Positions 54,366 to 64,000 of a stretch of 64,000 nt of DNA are shown here, one piece after another (position 1 is the first letter of the stretch; each line of letters begins with the position of its first letter). The position numbers and the translations under genes are program-made. The notes under the pieces are model-generated. The model ran no database searches. It saw only the letters and a list, made by a program, of their open reading frames with translations, and was not told the DNA's origin. The stretch spans positions 1 to 64,000 of the forward strand of contig NZ_JADNGY010000009.1 of the NCBI RefSeq assembly GCF_015553625.1, in the 5' to 3' direction. Origin of the DNA: Streptococcus australis. GTDB lineage: Bacteria > Bacillota > Bacilli > Lactobacillales > Streptococcaceae.

Positions 54366-55604
54366 TTAATCTTCTAACAGGCTCTCATAGAAAGCTTGCA
54401 TTTGCCCATCATCTGGGACTAGCTGCAAATAGCCTTCTGCCACTTCCCGGGCTTTTGCGATTTGTCCCAACTCTCTCAAGAGGTAACTATAGCTTTCTAA
54501 GTACTCTGGATTTTCTTTCAAATCTGGGTAGAGCTCTTCATAGATCGGAGCCGCTTTTTCAACCTCTTCGAGTGCTACCAAGGCACGAGCGATATTCCAA
54601 CGGGTGACGACATTTTCCACTTCCACTTCTTGCCATTCAAGGACGTCTTCATAACGTTCCTGTTCCAGATAAAGAGTTGTCAGACGAAGGGCGATATCTT
54701 CAAGATCCTCAGCAACTTCTTTGGCTTCTAACAAATACTTCTCTGCTTTTTCTGGCTGGTGCAACTCGTAGGCCAATTGGGAGGCTAGAAGGAGGAGATA
54801 AGCGTCAAAAGGATTCTTTTGGATTCCTTGCTCTGCTATTGCTAACGCTGTTTCTCGGTCATTTTCAGCTTGAAGAGCCAAGGCATAGCCGTATTCATAC
54901 CCTTCAAAGTCTGGCGACAGTGTATCAATCTGCTTGAAGTAGATCAGAGAACGTTGATACTCTTCTCGGTCAGAGAGAAGGGTTGCCAATTCATAGGCAA
55001 TCTGGTCATCAAACTCAATTTCCAAGGCCTTTTCTAAAAACTCAATAGCAGACTCAAACCGACCCAGATTCGCATAAGCATAGCCAATCCGCTGGTATGT
55101 GGAAATGCCCGTTTCTTCTAAAATGAGACGGTTGTCTAACTGAGCATACTCTTGAATGGCTTCTTGGTAATTTTCAAGTTCTAAATCAATCTCTGCCAAG
55201 CCTAGTTGAATAATAGGGTCATCTGAAAGAGTCGCTGCTTCCATCAGTTTTTCTCGAGCCACATCTGCCAAGCCCTCACTTTGGTAGAGGTCTGCCTTGA
55301 CTAAGAGACTGGCTAGATACCATTCCGAACTTTCCGGGATTTCTTCCAAATAAGCAAAGGCTTCTTCCATTAGTCCATCTTCCGCTACGATAGTGGCTAG
55401 ACTCAGATAGACCTCTGGATAATCATCTCTCAGATGCAAGTAGGTTTGCTTGGCTTCTGGGTAAAAACCAATACTTTCAAAATATTGTCCCAATTCTAAC
55501 AAGGTAGCTGGATCATCTTCTAGCAAAGCCTTATCCAAATAAGCTGGCAGACGATCTAGCTCTTGTTTCTCAATTGCTTCTAGAATTTTTTGACTATTCT
55601 TCAC
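54366..55604 (-). CDS. Tetratricopeptide-repeat protein (412 aa)
   Basis: At least eight TPR-like helical pairs over the whole length (for example YPEAKQTYLHLRDDYPE, YQEAIQEYAQLDNR, FESAIEFLEKALEIEF, PEKAEKYLLEAKEVAEDLED). Acidic, cytoplasmic, no signal peptide. The start is GTG at 55604 (VKNSQKILEAIEKQ) with GAGGAAAT 8 bp before it; it overlaps the end of the AI-2E-type permease gene by 11 bp. Streptococci usually have this pair together. Exact function unknown. Confidence 0.88.
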   Translation of the reverse strand: MKNSQKILEAIEKQELDRLPAYLDKALLEDDPATLLELGQYFESIGFYPEAKQTYLHLRDDYPEVYLSLATIVAEDGLMEEAFAYLEEIPESSEWYLASLLVKADLYQSEGLADVAREKLMEAATLSDDPIIQLGLAEIDLELENYQEAIQEYAQLDNRLILEETGISTYQRIGYAYANLGRFESAIEFLEKALEIEFDDQIAYELATLLSDREEYQRSLIYFKQIDTLSPDFEGYEYGYALALQAENDRETALAIAEQGIQKNPFDAYLLLLASQLAYELHQPEKAEKYLLEAKEVAEDLEDIALRLTTLYLEQERYEDVLEWQEVEVENVVTRWNIARALVALEEVEKAAPIYEELYPDLKENPEYLESYSYLLRELGQIAKAREVAEGYLQLVPDDGQMQAFYESLLED

Positions 55605-56763
55605 TTTGAATTTCCTCAACTTCGTCCTTTTCGTACAAACCACTGACCTCTTTATACCATTCAAATAGAGCACTGATGACTACTTTAGCCGAAGCATAAA
55701 CCGGGATTCCTAAGAAGACTCCCCAGATTCCAAACATAGAGCCAGAAGTAATCAATACAAACAGAATCGTGATTGGGTGGATATTGAGCTGACTCCCCAA
55801 GACAAGTGGGGAAACGAAACGTCCCTCGATTGTTTGCTCAACAATAAAGACAATGACGACTTTGACAAACATCTCTGGTCCTGCCACCAACCCCAAGACT
55901 AAGGCTGGGAGCATGGCCAAGAAGCTGCCCAAGTATGGTATCAAGTTCAAAAAACCAGCGGTTACACCGAGTGTCACAGCGTAACGAAGCCCAATGATCT
56001 TAAGCAGAAGAATAAACATTAAAGCTACGATGATAGCAACAGTAATCTGACCTCTGACATAATTAGCCAATTGTGTATTGACATCAGACAGTACTTTGTC
56101 TGCAGATTTACGAATCTTGGTTGGCAAGAAACGGATGATTTGCCCTTTTAAGTTCTTTCCATCTCTCAAAAGATAGAAGACGATAAAAGGCATAATAATC
56201 AAAGCGATAATGACCTGAGAGGCGACAGTAATCAGATTGCTGACCCAGTTGACTGCTCGGGCGGAAAAAGAACTCGCCCAACTGGTAATATTCTGCGACA
56301 ATTGGCTGGTCCATTCATCCAGCTGAGGCTTGATTTCTGGCGACACTTTGTTGTCTAAGACATCATCGATGGTCCTATTGGCCTTTTCCAAGTAATCTGG
56401 CAGGTTCTTCATAAAACTAAGAACTTGATGTTGAATAGCTGGAATAGCGACAGCCAAGCCCCATAAAATGAGAAGCGCGATCAAAATAAAGACGATGGAA
56501 ATTGCAATGATCCGTTTGACTCGGTGCCTTTCCAAAAAGTCCACGATTGGATTTAACAAATAATAGAGGAGCCCTGAAATAATGACTGGTAGCATGACTG
56601 CTGCTCCAAACTCTAACAGGGGTGTAAAAATAAAACTAATCTTGCTGAGAACTAAAATATTCAATCCCATCAGTAAGGTTACTAGAAAAACAGTAATGGC
56701 TTTATTATCTACAAACCATTTAAAAAACCAGGATAAACTAAAATCTTTTTCTTTATGTTCCAC
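55594..56763 (-). CDS. AI-2E family transporter (389 aa)
   Basis: Membrane protein of the AI-2E/PerM family: about eight hydrophobic segments and the conserved ETIEGRFVSPLVLGSQLNIHPI-like stretch (QTIEGRFVSPLVLGSQLNI, about 315-333). The start is GTG at 56763 (VEHKEKDFSLS) with AAGGAG 6 bp upstream; a TTG 7 codons earlier is possible but lies within the ribosome binding region. The family is named for autoinducer-2 export, but many members have other or unknown substrates. Confidence 0.9.
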   Translation of the reverse strand: MEHKEKDFSLSWFFKWFVDNKAITVFLVTLLMGLNILVLSKISFIFTPLLEFGAAVMLPVIISGLLYYLLNPIVDFLERHRVKRIIAISIVFILIALLILWGLAVAIPAIQHQVLSFMKNLPDYLEKANRTIDDVLDNKVSPEIKPQLDEWTSQLSQNITSWASSFSARAVNWVSNLITVASQVIIALIIMPFIVFYLLRDGKNLKGQIIRFLPTKIRKSADKVLSDVNTQLANYVRGQITVAIIVALMFILLLKIIGLRYAVTLGVTAGFLNLIPYLGSFLAMLPALVLGLVAGPEMFVKVVIVFIVEQTIEGRFVSPLVLGSQLNIHPITILFVLITSGSMFGIWGVFLGIPVYASAKVVISALFEWYKEVSGLYEKDEVEEIQSEE

Positions 56764-56941
56764 GGGAATCTCCTTCGTTTTCAATCTGTCTTTATTTTAG
56801 CATTTTTAGTCCATAATTTCACGATATAGCTGAAATGTGAGCTTTTTTTTAATGCTTAGCTTGTCAATCCTTCACCTAATCGTTTTCCATCCCCTTCTTT
56901 TCTGATATAATGGAGCTATCAACAAAGTCGAGGTGCATGTG

Positions 56942-57949
56942 ATGCAAGATATTTATTTCGGAACCTATACCAAACGAGACTCTAAAGGAATTTATAAGGC
57001 TTCCTTCGATGAAAGAACTGGTCAACTTAGCGACTTAGAACTAGTTGCTCAAGAGCCAAACCCAACCTATCTCGCTTTTTCAAAAGCTGGTTTCTTATAC
57101 AGTGTGGGTGCGGAGCAAGGTCTTGGCGGCATTGCAAGCTTTAGTCCTGATCACCAGTTAATCAATCATGTGGTCGAGGAAGGGGCGCCCCTCTGTTATG
57201 TCTCTGTTGATGAGGCGCGTGGCTTGGTCTATGGAGCTAACTACCACAAGGGACAAGTCCTCTCATATCGCATCCATGAAGATGGTCATTTAACCTTTGT
57301 CGACCAAGCGACTCATCAGGGTTCTGGACCTCACGAAAACCAAGCGAGTCCCCATGTACATTATGCAGATCTCACTCCCGATAAGCTACTCATCACTTGT
57401 GATTTGGGTACCGATCAAGTAGTGGTCTATCAAGTCGATGATCTTGGTAAACTAACGAAGACTCAAACCTATCAAACAGCTCCAGGTGCTGGTCCACGTC
57501 ATATCATTTTCCACTCTCATTACAAGACCGCCTACCTCATTAACGAATTAAACGCTACCATCGATGTCCTTTTCTATGACGGACTTGGCTACTTTGAACA
57601 TTTCCAAACCATCTCAACCCTACCTAAAGAGTATGAAGGTCAAAAATGGGCCGCTGCTATTCGCCTCTCAGAGGATGGGAAATTCCTCTATGCCTCAAAT
57701 CGTGCCCATAACTCCATTGCAGTTTATGAAATCTTGGCAGATGGTAGCTTAGTGCTTCTGGAAATCGTTCCAACCAATGGACTCAATCCACGTGATTTCA
57801 TTCTTAGTCCGGACCAAGAATATCTCATTGCAGTTCATCAAGATTCAGACAATGCCACTGTTTTTAAACGCGATAAAACGAGTGGTAGATTGACTGAATT
57901 AAGCCATGATTTCCACGTACCAGAGGCGGTTTGTGTCCTCTTCAACTAA
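56942..57949 (+). CDS. Lactonase family protein, 6-phosphogluconolactonase-like (335 aa)
   Basis: Seven-bladed propeller of the Pgl/YbhE type: YFGTYTKRDSKGIY at the N-terminus, NPTYLAF, GSGPHENQASPHVHY (about 126-140), GPRHIIFH and LNPRDFILSPD motifs. It would hydrolyse 6-phosphogluconolactone in the pentose phosphate pathway. ATG at 56942 with GAGG 8 bp upstream; GTG codons just before are in the same frame. Confidence 0.88.
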   Translation: MQDIYFGTYTKRDSKGIYKASFDERTGQLSDLELVAQEPNPTYLAFSKAGFLYSVGAEQGLGGIASFSPDHQLINHVVEEGAPLCYVSVDEARGLVYGANYHKGQVLSYRIHEDGHLTFVDQATHQGSGPHENQASPHVHYADLTPDKLLITCDLGTDQVVVYQVDDLGKLTKTQTYQTAPGAGPRHIIFHSHYKTAYLINELNATIDVLFYDGLGYFEHFQTISTLPKEYEGQKWAAAIRLSEDGKFLYASNRAHNSIAVYEILADGSLVLLEIVPTNGLNPRDFILSPDQEYLIAVHQDSDNATVFKRDKTSGRLTELSHDFHVPEAVCVLFN

Positions 57950-58025
57950 CAATCAAAACGCTTGCTAGTTTGGTTAAAAAGTGATTAAATAGTGATAATA
58001 ATAAATAGGTTATAGGAGAAAACTC

Positions 58026-58211
58026 ATGAACCCAATGGATTTATTTAACCAAGTCAAAGAAATGATCGAAAAGAAAGATTTCGATGCTGCTAAAAAATTT
58101 ATCGATGACAACAAGGATAACCTTGGTGACTACTTAGAACAAGCAAAAGCTCTTGTTGCTGGAAACGATCTAGTGAGCGGTGCTGTTGATAAAATCAAAG
58201 GCTTATTCTAA
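58026..58211 (+). CDS. Small helical protein of unknown function (61 aa)
   Basis: Acidic, mainly helical peptide (MDLFNQVKEMIEKKDFDAAKKF... ending LVSGAVDKIKGLF). Strong AGGAG 8 bp before ATG and a proper terminator after it (58227-58257), so it is a real gene. No family assigned. It lies between the lactonase and enolase genes. Confidence 0.8.
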   Translation: MNPMDLFNQVKEMIEKKDFDAAKKFIDDNKDNLGDYLEQAKALVAGNDLVSGAVDKIKGLF

Positions 58212-58226
58212 TCCCTAAAATTCTCA

Positions 58227-58257
58227 ACTACTTGGTTGAGGATTTTTTGTTTAGCTC
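58227..58257 (+). terminator. Terminator of the small helical protein gene
   Basis: TTCTCAACTA and TGGTTGAGGA form a stem with GT pairs, followed by TTTTTTG. Confidence 0.8.
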
Positions 58258-58262
58258 GATAG

Positions 58263-58300
58263 CAAAAAAAATCCTTGAGAAAACTCAAGGATCTTTTTAG
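58263..58300 (-). terminator. Terminator of the enolase gene
   Basis: GATCCTTGAGTTTTCTCAAGGAT forms a 9-bp stem with a T-run on the minus strand; it lies 15 bp after the stop codon. Confidence 0.88.
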
Positions 58301-58314
58301 TCTAGTAAACTAGC

Positions 58315-59622
<1,308 letters not shown>

Positions 59623-59805
59623 TTACTCTCCTTTGAGTTTAAATTTTTTACACCTCTATGATACCTTAAAAATACGCGTTTTTCAAGAAAAAACGTTATC
59701 TTTGTGCAGATTTTCCTTAACTTTATCAAGAAATCGCTTTCTTTTTGTTTGGAACAGCCTTTATTCGTTTGGCATTTTCAACCTAAAGTATGATATACTA
59801 TTCTT

Positions 59806-60249
59806 ATGACTGATCTATCTAAAGAAATTATGGAAAAGGCTAACGGTGGCCTAAAATTAAATCCTGATGAACAGCGTCGCTTTCTAGGTACATTTGAAGA
59901 GCGCGTTCTAGGATATGCCGATTTAAAAACAAGCAATAGTCCTCAGCTTCAGAAGGGCTTTTTGAAGGTGCTGAAAAGCTTGAATGAACAAGCTAACCCT
60001 CTCTTTGTAAAGATCTCTCCAAATGTTGATTCTAGCGTCCAGTTGAGCTATCTAAAACAAGCAAAAGAATTTGGTTGCCAGGCTACAATTGTTTCGGAGG
60101 AACACGACTCCTCTCCTTTTGGGCTCGTGATTCATACAGATGCACCAGTGACCACTACTGACAAGGACCTCCGAACTGCTTTTTCGGATCTCTGGGAGGA
60201 AGAAAAGAAACCGAGCAAACCTTCTCTTTGGAAGAAATGGTTTGGTTGA
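59806..60249 (+). CDS. DUF1694 (YueI-like) protein (147 aa)
   Basis: Matches the YueI/DUF1694 family: PDEQRRFLGTFEERVLGYADL (about 21-41) and the Asp/Val-rich core around EEHDSSPFGLVIHTDAPV (about 98-115). Cytoplasmic, function unknown. It is transcribed divergently from eno and ends near a bidirectional terminator. Confidence 0.85.
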   Translation: MTDLSKEIMEKANGGLKLNPDEQRRFLGTFEERVLGYADLKTSNSPQLQKGFLKVLKSLNEQANPLFVKISPNVDSSVQLSYLKQAKEFGCQATIVSEEHDSSPFGLVIHTDAPVTTTDKDLRTAFSDLWEEEKKPSKPSLWKKWFG

Positions 60250-60295
60250 TCATGACTGTCCCCTAGGCATTTATATCAATAGCAAAAGATTACAT

Positions 60296-60325
60296 AGAAA
60301 AAAGCGGTTTAACCGCTTTTTTCTA
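60296..60325. terminator. Bidirectional terminator between DUF1694 and glycerate kinase genes
   Basis: AGAAAAAAGCGGTT and AACCGCTTTTTTCT form a perfect 14-bp stem with A/T runs on both sides, between two convergent genes. Confidence 0.92.
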
Positions 60326-61427
60326 TGCTTAATAGATTTCCAATATTTCTAGCTGTAAAGAGAAGATTTTCCCTTGCGTTCTTCAGAAGTTGGTCTAAAC
60401 TATCAGGGTGTTTCGTTATGGAAAAAGCTCCGACTATATTTTCAAATGGGAGACTTGGTAAATCATCTGCAAGACTTCCACAAATAGCTATGACAGGGAT
60501 TCCCTTTGGGGTTCGTCTCGCAACTCCTATCGGAGCTTTTCCTGATAGACTTTGATGGTCCAGTCGCCCCTCACCGACAATGACCAAGTCTGCATTTGCT
60601 ACCTTGGAGTCAAAGTCGATTAGCTCTAAACAAGTTTCAATTCCTGAAACAATCCTTGCATGCGCGAAGGCACAGAGACCTGCCGCAAGGCCACCACCAG
60701 CTCCCATCCCTGCTTGGGTCAACACACTAGGACAGTTCTTTTCATAAAAGCTGTAAATAGCTTGATCCACTTTATCAAACATAGTGGGGCTAAGCCCCTT
60801 TTGTTTTCCAAAAATATAGGTTGCTCCATCTAGTCCACATAGAGGGTTCGACACGTCTGCTAAGATATGTATCTGGACATCCTCTGGAATCTTTATCGCT
60901 TTCTCTTTACGGATGGAATCACACTTTAAAAGACTTTGTCCACAGGCCTTCAATTGCTTTCCTTCTCTATCATACAATTGATAGCCTAGACCTACTGCAA
61001 GACCAAGCCCACCATCATTGGTGGCTGTTCCTCCAACCCCGATATAAATATCCTTTTTTCCTTTATTGATCAAATAACAGATCAGTTCTCCAATTCCTCG
61101 GGTCTCTATGTCAAGTGGATGACGTTGATCAACTGGAATTTTTCCTAAGCCGATCAAGTCGGCTACTTCAAAGAGAGCCATAGTTTCCTTCTCCACATAC
61201 CGCATTTCTACCGGCTTTCCAAATGGACCTGTAACAAGGGCAAAGGTTTCCATCAAGTCTAACGAGTATCGGATGGCATCCACTGTCCCTTCCCCTCCAT
61301 CTCCAATAGGACAAGTAATCGGTTCTACATCGATAATAGACTGTCGCAAGCCTTCCGCAATCATTTCCGCTACTTCTTTCGCGGGTAGGCACTCTTTGAA
61401 TGAATCTGGAGCAATTAAAATTTTCAT
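60309..61427 (-). CDS. glxK: Glycerate kinase (372 aa)
   Basis: GlxK-type glycerate 2-kinase: [22 protein letters not shown] at the N-terminus, [14 protein letters not shown] (about 52-65), [14 protein letters not shown] (about 125-138), and [12 protein letters not shown]. The start is the ATG at 61427, 5-6 bp after GGAGGTGA; an ATG 15 codons upstream lacks a site. The family phosphorylates D-glycerate; no glyoxylate genes lie nearby. Confidence 0.93.
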   Translation of the reverse strand: MKILIAPDSFKECLPAKEVAEMIAEGLRQSIIDVEPITCPIGDGGEGTVDAIRYSLDLMETFALVTGPFGKPVEMRYVEKETMALFEVADLIGLGKIPVDQRHPLDIETRGIGELICYLINKGKKDIYIGVGGTATNDGGLGLAVGLGYQLYDREGKQLKACGQSLLKCDSIRKEKAIKIPEDVQIHILADVSNPLCGLDGATYIFGKQKGLSPTMFDKVDQAIYSFYEKNCPSVLTQAGMGAGGGLAAGLCAFAHARIVSGIETCLELIDFDSKVANADLVIVGEGRLDHQSLSGKAPIGVARRTPKGIPVIAICGSLADDLPSLPFENIVGAFSITKHPDSLDQLLKNARENLLFTARNIGNLLSIEKSG

Positions 61428-61487
61428 GGAGTCACCTCCTTTATCTCTTTCTATGTTGGTATTTCCCATCACATCTTATCTCCATAA

Positions 61488-61520
61488 AAAAACATCCAGG
61501 AATATTCTCCTGGATGTTTT
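61488..61520 (-). terminator. Terminator of ezrA
   Basis: AACATCCAGGA and TCCTGGATGTT form an 11-bp stem followed by a T-run on the minus strand, just after the stop codon. Confidence 0.9.
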
Positions 61521-61523
61521 GGA

Positions 61524-63248
61524 TTAGAATCGGATGGATTCTCTTGTTTTTTCATATGAGCTAACAAATCTCTCTGTTACTCCTGGTTCTACTGTTTCCA
61601 ATGCTTCTGAAATGACTTTGAAGGAAGCAGGATAGTCATACTCTTTTTCAAAAATGTACAAAGCTTCATCAAAAGCTGCTTGGACATGATCATCGAACGA
61701 ACGATAACGATTTGAGTATTGAAGCAACTGCTCTGTTAGAGTAGCGTATTGTACCAGTTTATAAGTTTCTTCTTCTAACTCTGTCATATCGTTGGTCAAA
61801 ATATCCAGGAGACGATTGACGTTTTCAATATTGACACGACGACCTTCTAACTCAGCCAAAAGAGCTTCTGTGTTATCACTTGCAGTGAAGAAGATAGTAA
61901 GGAAGGATTGAGGAATTCCAGGTAAGTTACGCTTATCCATGTAGCGCTTAATAGCATGTAAACGGTTAGCGTAGATATTTACCTTTTGACGAGCATTCGT
62001 ATCGTCTTTCTCAATCTTAGACAAGGTTTCGCTCAAAGCAATTTGATCATCTTCAATCTCTTTCAGACGTTCTTCAATCGCTTCTAACTCTTCTTGAAGG
62101 ATAGAGTAGGCTTTTTGAGTTTCAGATGTATCCTTCAAGGCATCTTCTACAACGAGCTCTTGAGCTGTTAATTCAGCTTCTAACTCCTTCAAATGATTTT
62201 CCTTAAGTTCTTTGCTTTCAAATGTTTTGCTGAGACGTTCAACTTCTTCTGCTAAACGCTTGTTATTTTCCTTCGCATGGGCAAGGTAACCTGGTAAGGC
62301 TTTGACCAATTTTTCAACAACTTTGTATGATTCAATTTCACGAGTGAAAATATCATACAAGGCGTTGATTTCTTCTTGAATCTGCTCATTTTCATAGAGC
62401 GCATTATCTAATTCAAGAGCAGCAACATTTTGTAGGTTGGCTTTCAAAGCTGCATGCAATTGTTGGAAACGTGCTTCCAAATCGGTCTCTGTAAAATGAT
62501 AACCAGACTCCAATAGTTTGCGATGACCAGCTTCCAAATCTTCCAATTGATCAGGAAGAGTTGTTTGTACATCCTTCACAATTGCAGGAACTTTTTCAAC
62601 AATATGCGTCAAGGCTACAATGTGGTTTTCAGCTGTATCCAAAATTTCTGCAGCTTCAACAGGGTCACCTGATGAATTCAAGGTTACAAATTTTGAAAAC
62701 TCAACTTGAATATTTTCAGCTTGCTTCTCGATTTCGGGAAGTGCTGGGCCGTATGCGTCTGGATCAGAAGCTACTTGTTTTTGCAAGTTTTCAAACATAT
62801 CCAAGGCATGAACAACCCGACCGCTATTCTTTTCTTCTTTTTCTTTTAATTCAGATAAAGCTTGACGGATGGCCTTGATGTCTTCATCAATTAATTGAAC
62901 CTGACTCTCAATATTTCCAATTGCTTGCTTGGCTTTTAAAAAGCGGAAAGAATTGTTGTAGCCTTCTGCTTCAAAGAGGTTGTTCTCGATATCAGCAAAA
63001 GAATTGAGGGATAGGTCCACCCATTTTTGATTCCATTCACGAAATGCAACTTGACTTTGACCAATCAAATGCATATTCTTCACTTCTTCTACTTCATCAT
63101 TTACCGGAAGGTTATACAACTGTTCTTTTCGTTCTTCCAGAGATGCCAGTAAGGCTTCGTTACGCTTTCTCAATAAGACTGCCACTACATATCCTAAAAC
63201 CAAGAGGACCCCAATGACAATAATGAGAATAATTAGTCCACTAGACAT
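61524..63248 (-). CDS. ezrA: Septation ring formation regulator EzrA (574 aa)
   Basis: N-terminal membrane helix (residues 3-25, IILIIVIGVLLVLGYVVAVLL) followed by long coiled-coil/spectrin-like repeats to the end, the known EzrA layout. It modulates FtsZ ring assembly and peptidoglycan synthesis at midcell. The length matches streptococcal EzrA. Located directly after gyrB, as in pneumococcus. Confidence 0.96.
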   Translation of the reverse strand: MSSGLIILIIVIGVLLVLGYVVAVLLRKRNEALLASLEERKEQLYNLPVNDEVEEVKNMHLIGQSQVAFREWNQKWVDLSLNSFADIENNLFEAEGYNNSFRFLKAKQAIGNIESQVQLIDEDIKAIRQALSELKEKEEKNSGRVVHALDMFENLQKQVASDPDAYGPALPEIEKQAENIQVEFSKFVTLNSSGDPVEAAEILDTAENHIVALTHIVEKVPAIVKDVQTTLPDQLEDLEAGHRKLLESGYHFTETDLEARFQQLHAALKANLQNVAALELDNALYENEQIQEEINALYDIFTREIESYKVVEKLVKALPGYLAHAKENNKRLAEEVERLSKTFESKELKENHLKELEAELTAQELVVEDALKDTSETQKAYSILQEELEAIEERLKEIEDDQIALSETLSKIEKDDTNARQKVNIYANRLHAIKRYMDKRNLPGIPQSFLTIFFTASDNTEALLAELEGRRVNIENVNRLLDILTNDMTELEEETYKLVQYATLTEQLLQYSNRYRSFDDHVQAAFDEALYIFEKEYDYPASFKVISEALETVEPGVTERFVSSYEKTRESIRF

Positions 63249-63334
63249 ATAAAAACTCCTTCATTAAATTACTTGAAAGTAATCGTAGTTATTATATCAT
63301 AAATATTCGAATAATTGGCAAATATCGCAGAATT

Positions 63335-64000
63335 TTATACATCAAGTGTACTATATTCGGCATTTTCCTCGATAAATTCACGACGAGGTTCTACTCGATC
63401 CCCCATGAGCATATCAAAGATTTTATCTGCTTCTGCTGCATCATCAACTGTCACACGCGCCATGAGGCGATGTTCTGGGTTCATCGTTGTTTCCCAGAGC
63501 TGATGATCATCCATCTCACCCAAACCTTTGTATCGTTGAATCGTTGGTTTGGAACGACCTTCAGAATAGCGCTCCAAGGCTTCAGCCAATTCTGCTTCTT
63601 GGTTGGCTCCTGGTTGGATGTATTCTTTGATTTCACTACCGACTTTTACACCATAGATTGGTGGTTGGGCGATATAAACATAGCCTGCCTCCAAAACTGG
63701 TTTCATATAGCGATAGATCAAGGTTAAGAGGAGGGTTCGAATATGAGCTCCATCGACATCGGCATCTGTCATGATGACTAATTTTTGATAACGTGCTTTC
63801 GATACGTCAAATTCTGCACCAAAACCGGTTCCCATAGCTGTGAAAAGACTACGAATTTCTTCGTTGGCTAAAATCTTGTCCATGCTGGCTTTTTCCACGT
63901 TGAGGATTTTCCCACGGATAGGGAGAATCGCCTGGAACTCCCGGTTTCGACCTGATTTAGCAGATCCTCCAGCAGAGTCTCCTTCGACGATGAAGAGTTC
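63335..64000 (-). CDS. gyrB: DNA gyrase subunit B, C-terminal part (cut by window edge)
   Basis: The frame runs from the window edge to the stop at 63335. The TOPRIM motif [19 protein letters not shown] opens the fragment, followed by [24 protein letters not shown] (metal-binding) and [11 protein letters not shown]. The SGRNREFQA and VYSTLDV-type ending (EYSTLDV) distinguish it from parE. The N-terminal ATPase domain lies outside the window. Confidence 0.97.
   Translation of the reverse strand, partial: ELFIVEGDSAGGSAKSGRNREFQAILPIRGKILNVEKASMDKILANEEIRSLFTAMGTGFGAEFDVSKARYQKLVIMTDADVDGAHIRTLLLTLIYRYMKPVLEAGYVYIAQPPIYGVKVGSEIKEYIQPGANQEAELAEALERYSEGRSKPTIQRYKGLGEMDDHQLWETTMNPEHRLMARVTVDDAAEADKIFDMLMGDRVEPRREFIEENAEYSTLDV

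Overview
The window is chromosomal DNA of a streptococcus, most likely of the mitis/sanguinis group (Streptococcus parasanguinis-like). The evidence is the gene content and order: gyrB–ezrA–glycerate kinase–DUF1694–eno, pheS–GNAT–pheT behind a Phe T-box, a PavA/RqcH gene, an LPXTG-anchored X-prolyl dipeptidyl peptidase, and an AliA/HppA-type peptide-binding lipoprotein. This is inferred from protein families, not from a database search. I see no rRNA, tRNA, CRISPR array, insertion sequence or prophage.

Layout. 1–4.2 kb: ABC exporter pair and a RocB-like M20 peptidase (minus). 4.6–6.0 kb: cytoplasmic alpha-amylase (plus) with a cre-like site. 6.3–11.9 kb: thioredoxin, surface S15 peptidase and oligopeptide-binding lipoprotein (minus). 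12.0–18.75 kb: complete tryptophan operon trpEGDCFBA behind a Trp T-box. 18.8–23.8 kb: M42 aminopeptidase, small lipoprotein, VIT-family metal transporter with a PerR-like box, FMN reductase, and a catE-like ring-cleavage gene broken by one in-frame stop. 23.99–31.32 kb: an AT-rich four-gene operon that looks like an antiviral island. 31.4–32.2 kb: pyrimidine-dimer glycosylase and DUF1722 genes. 32.7–36.3 kb: heterodimeric ABC multidrug-type exporter. 36.5–45.6 kb: membrane GDPD, TetR-regulated ABC/FtsX pair, aldo/keto reductase, and an XRE-regulated NatAB-like ABC operon. 45.8–50.2 kb: pheS–GNAT–pheT. 50.25–51.65 kb: TrpX-type binding protein under a second Trp T-box. 51.8–64 kb: housekeeping genes, ending in the 3' part of gyrB.

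The main discovery candidate is the 23,991–31,324 operon. In transcription order it encodes (i) a small adenine-methyltransferase-like protein that has the SAM-binding motifs but no NPPY; (ii) a 1462-residue protein joining a DUF4145/HEPN-like domain, a possible GIY-YIG-like region, an SF2 helicase and an Eco57I-type methylase domain with NPPY; (iii) an Abi_C protein with a HEPN-type R-x6-H motif; and (iv) a coiled-coil protein of unknown function with a possibly HicA-like C-terminus. It does not match the standard composition of type I RM, BREX or DISARM. It ends about 25 bp from a stranded 3' gene remnant, which suggests replacement of an older locus.

Other signals: five copies of a ~180-bp three-hairpin intergenic repeat (one shortened internally), a second repeat family with two members, two Trp T-boxes plus one Phe T-box, three matching 19-bp operators shared by the FMN reductase and catE-like genes, and clear dyad operators in front of the TetR and XRE regulators.
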